Of a DNA stretch of 64,000 bases, positions 62,296 to 64,000 are shown piece after piece; position 1 is the stretch's first letter, and the number at the start of each line of letters is the position of its first letter. This DNA comes from UMGS1696 sp964621755 (GTDB taxonomy: Bacteria > Bacillota > Clostridia > Oscillospirales > CAG-272): NCBI GenBank assembly GCA_964621755.1, contig CAZUPI010000012.1, positions 5,307-69,306 of the forward strand, read 5' to 3'. Under the pieces are notes generated by a model that worked only from the letters and a program-made list of their open reading frames with translations, made no database searches and was not told the origin of the DNA. The position numbers were made by a program, and so were the translations under genes.

Positions 62296-62481
62296 TTTGA
62301 TAACGATACAGCCAATCCTACAACAATAATGGTCGCACATCGGTTATTAACTGTGCGAGAGACGAACCGCATAGTTGTGATTGATAAAGTGGGAATTGCC
62401 AGAGTTGGCTCTCATGATGAACTTATGTCTCTGTGTGGAAAATATTATGAGACATTTACAAATCAGGCAACAAATATGTGA
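62296..62481 (+). pseudogene. C-terminal remnant of a third ABC transporter ATPase
   Basis: An open stretch of about 60 codons reads DTANPTTIMVAHRLLTV (D-loop to H-loop region), NRIVVIDKVGIARVGSHDEL and LCGKYYETFTNQA, then TGA at 62479-62481. These are the last 60 residues of a peptide-exporter-type ABC ATPase, not related frame-wise to the intact pair. There is no Walker A or signature upstream; the sequence before 62296 holds stops and a TGGAATA/TATTCCA inverted repeat (62200-62237). It is the end of a gene whose front was deleted, perhaps when the intact pair was inserted. Confidence 0.75.
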
Positions 62482-62501
62482 AATGGAGGATTTAATCCAA
62501 T

Positions 62502-62933
62502 ATGAAAGGGCAGTTTGTATTAGTTACAGGAAATAGTATGTATCCTACCATTTTGCCAAATGATAAAGTATTTATTACTCAAAAGGAAAAATACAATGTT
62601 GGGAATATTCTCGTGTATACTTATCAATCTGAGCAGCACCTGATACATAGATTATTAATTCGTGTAAATGATCGCTATTATTGCAAGGGGGATAACTCAT
62701 TTAGGATAGAAGATATTGATTATCAAGAGATATCAGGAAAAGTTGAATTCATTTGGAGAAACAATCATATTATTATTCCTGATGATGTAAGTCATGAGTT
62801 TATAAAACATTCGTTAAAAATCGGACTTGAGTTTTCAAGATTGTCCTATAATCGGGATAAAATTTTGAACTCCCCCATGTATATTAAATACAAACAACTT
62901 TACCTTGGAGGAGATAGTGATGGCGTTAACTGA
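62502..62933 (+). CDS. S26-type (signal peptidase-like) serine peptidase
   Basis: A 143-residue protein of the signal-peptidase superfamily. The catalytic serine is in GNSMYPTILPNDKV (Ser12), HLIHRLL carries a histidine where bacterial LepB has lysine, and CKGDNSFRIEDI is the usual downstream box. The Ser/His arrangement is that of the archaeal/ER-type branch. Small stand-alone versions of this type occur in peptide natural-product clusters and may cleave leaders. There is no clear membrane anchor. GGAGGATTT lies before the ATG. AT-rich; overlaps the next gene by 14 bases. Confidence 0.8.
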   Translation: MKGQFVLVTGNSMYPTILPNDKVFITQKEKYNVGNILVYTYQSEQHLIHRLLIRVNDRYYCKGDNSFRIEDIDYQEISGKVEFIWRNNHIIIPDDVSHEFIKHSLKIGLEFSRLSYNRDKILNSPMYIKYKQLYLGGDSDGVN

Positions 62934-63786
62934 AAGTATAGGTAAAATACGTTTTAAATATCTAAATGAATTTTTTAATAATATTAGAGGCTTGCCATAC
63001 GCAATTGTTAAAGGTGAAGCACTATCTATATTGGCATATCAGTATCCATACGCTCGTCATCTTGGAGACATAGATATTCTGGTATCAAGAAAAGAATTAA
63101 GCACGGTGACGAAAATTATGACCCAAATGGGTTTTGTCTCAGAACACTCAAGGAAAGAACACATTATGATGCTATCTGCTTCTCACCAAGTAGCACCATG
63201 GACTAAAGAGATATCAATATGGGGAAAAGTAATTGTCGATCTCAACTTCGACGTATTTTGGGGAGAGTATGAGGGTAGACATATTGATGATATTGATGAG
63301 TTTCTGTCTGACATCGTGGAGATTGAAATATACGGAGTTAAGGTGAAAAACCTGCCTCCGCTAAAGACTATTATTCAACTTGTTCTCCACCATTATAAAG
63401 ATATGAATTCAATTTTTTTACTAGCTACACGCAAGAGTATCAAATATGATATGTTCAAAGACGTGTATTACTTACTAAAAAATAATCTTGACACAATTAC
63501 ACTGGACAAGCTATATGCAATGAGTGCAGAGTATAAAATAATCCCCTATGTATTTTATGTTTTGTATTATACAGGACAGGTGTTTGAGGATGCTGTTTTA
63601 AGACGATATACCGAAGCATTTAGAACCCCGGAAGGACAAGTATTGCTCAACTGCTATGGTTTGTGCGATAAAGAGCGTAAAGAATGGAAATACGATTTCA
63701 AGACACAACTTGAATCGGATGAACTGTATTCGCTGATTAGAGACGATTTAAATGAACATGATTTGAAAAAAAATTGCAATCAATAA
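62920..63786 (+). CDS. Nucleotidyltransferase family protein (NTP_transf_5 type)
   Basis: A 288-residue cytoplasmic protein whose signature VKGEALSILAYQYPYARHLG, followed by DIDILV, is the nucleotidyltransferase G-x-D-x-D metal motif of the PF14907-like family. The C-terminal part is helical. Members occur in lasso-peptide, lipopeptide and other biosynthetic clusters; most have unknown targets, some transfer nucleotidyl or act on tailoring steps. The ATG at 62920 is chosen because GGAGGAG lies six bases upstream; a TTG at 62905 would add five residues and take up that ribosome site. It overlaps the peptidase gene and precedes the carrier protein gene by 24 bases. Confidence 0.78.
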   Translation: MALTESIGKIRFKYLNEFFNNIRGLPYAIVKGEALSILAYQYPYARHLGDIDILVSRKELSTVTKIMTQMGFVSEHSRKEHIMMLSASHQVAPWTKEISIWGKVIVDLNFDVFWGEYEGRHIDDIDEFLSDIVEIEIYGVKVKNLPPLKTIIQLVLHHYKDMNSIFLLATRKSIKYDMFKDVYYLLKNNLDTITLDKLYAMSAEYKIIPYVFYVLYYTGQVFEDAVLRRYTEAFRTPEGQVLLNCYGLCDKERKEWKYDFKTQLESDELYSLIRDDLNEHDLKKNCNQ

Positions 63787-63810
63787 ACGTATTTTTATGG
63801 GGGTCTCTGA

Positions 63811-64000
63811 ATGAAAAGGGTAACTGTTAATCCAAGTATTAGAAATACTGAATGCAAATATCGAAGATTCCCAAATAACAACCGCTGAACTTGATACAAG
63901 TTTACCTAATATGGGTATGGACTCAATTACATTTATTCAGATCATAGTTGCTTTAGAGGAAGAGTTCGAATGTGAAATTCCGGATGAAAAACTAATGATA
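63811..64000 (+). CDS. Acyl/peptidyl carrier protein, cut by window end, apparent frameshift near start
   Basis: The frame from about 63824 to the window edge reads VLEILNANIED, LDTSLPNMGMDSITFIQIIV and ALEEEFECEIPDEKL. DSI carries the serine for the 4'-phosphopantetheine arm, so this is a carrier protein that would hold an acyl or aminoacyl group as a thioester. The only well-placed start, ATG at 63811 with GGGGG upstream, is in a different frame: one base too many appears in GTT at 63826-63828. In the carrier frame TAA at 63821 is followed by CTG. Either the gene is frameshifted, or the sequence has an error there. It shows that the cluster includes a carrier-dependent step. Confidence 0.7.

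Noticed and set aside
62289..62330. Thirteen-codon frame after GGCGGTG, possible small toxin
   Set aside because: It has a ribosome site but no hydrophobic helix or similarity to known small toxins, and it overlaps the ABC remnant.

Overview
The window looks like chromosome of a low-to-mid GC, spore-forming-lineage Clostridia bacterium, probably a gut or rumen member of the Oscillospirales/Christensenellales type. Supporting signs are a SpoVT regulator, a T-box ahead of the trp operon, intrinsic terminators after most operons, AGGAGG-type ribosome sites, sigma-A promoters with 17-nt spacers, a type III glutamine synthetase, and glycan-degrading enzymes (GH38, GH172, a GH36-like fragment). Genus and species cannot be set from sequence reading alone.

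Layout. 1-4.1 kb: translation genes hisS (cut by the window edge) and aspS, with a MazG-like/HAD-like fusion between them. 4.2-18.8 kb: accessory metabolism, with an esterase, a MATE pump, a DUF402 protein, a GH172/glycerol-3-phosphate-dehydrogenase-like operon, spoVT, a GH38 mannosidase/PHP operon, a UroD-like/acyltransferase operon and a coupled glycolipid glycosyltransferase/PlsY-like pair. 18.9-25.8 kb: a complete trpEGDCFBA operon behind a Trp-specific T-box. 25.9-29.8 kb: an AraC regulator with a lone solute-binding lipoprotein, then an iron-sulfur protein divergent from a Crp/Fnr regulator around a shared palindrome. 29.9-36.6 kb: pyrG-carA-carB, where carB is fused in frame to a full diaminopimelate epimerase (DapF). 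36.9-50.9 kb: a nitrogen-assimilation block containing an ANTAR regulator, type I glutamine synthetase, type III glutamine synthetase, an AmtB-GlnK fusion, asparagine synthetase and gltBD. The two glutamine synthetase genes are divergent, and each leader carries an AAGGAT hexaloop hairpin overlapping an intrinsic terminator, as expected for ANTAR-controlled antitermination. The regulator gene follows glnA in the same operon.

51-64 kb is an accessory region. A MATE gene has a leader terminator, and a 5'-truncated GH36-like gene abuts tRNA-Trp(CCA). Downstream of that tRNA lie the remains of a mobile element: a tyrosine recombinase with a frameshift and its HxxR arginine changed to cysteine, an excisionase-MobC chimera, and a DUF6076 protein. 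Then comes a decayed natural-product-like cluster: a broken radical SAM/SPASM maturase, two intact overlapping ABC exporter genes, the tail of a third, an S26-type peptidase, a nucleotidyltransferase and the start of a carrier protein that also looks frameshifted. The single-gene parts of this cluster are visibly more AT-rich than the chromosome.

The genes link up. Ammonium enters through AmtB-GlnK, is fixed by the two glutamine synthetases, and is distributed by GltBD, AsnB, CarAB, PyrG and TrpEG, all of which use glutamine. The tRNA-Trp in the window has the discriminator base expected to pair with the trp T-box. A family of GGGG..CTTTTTGAAAAAG..CCCC palindromes recurs at operon ends across the window.
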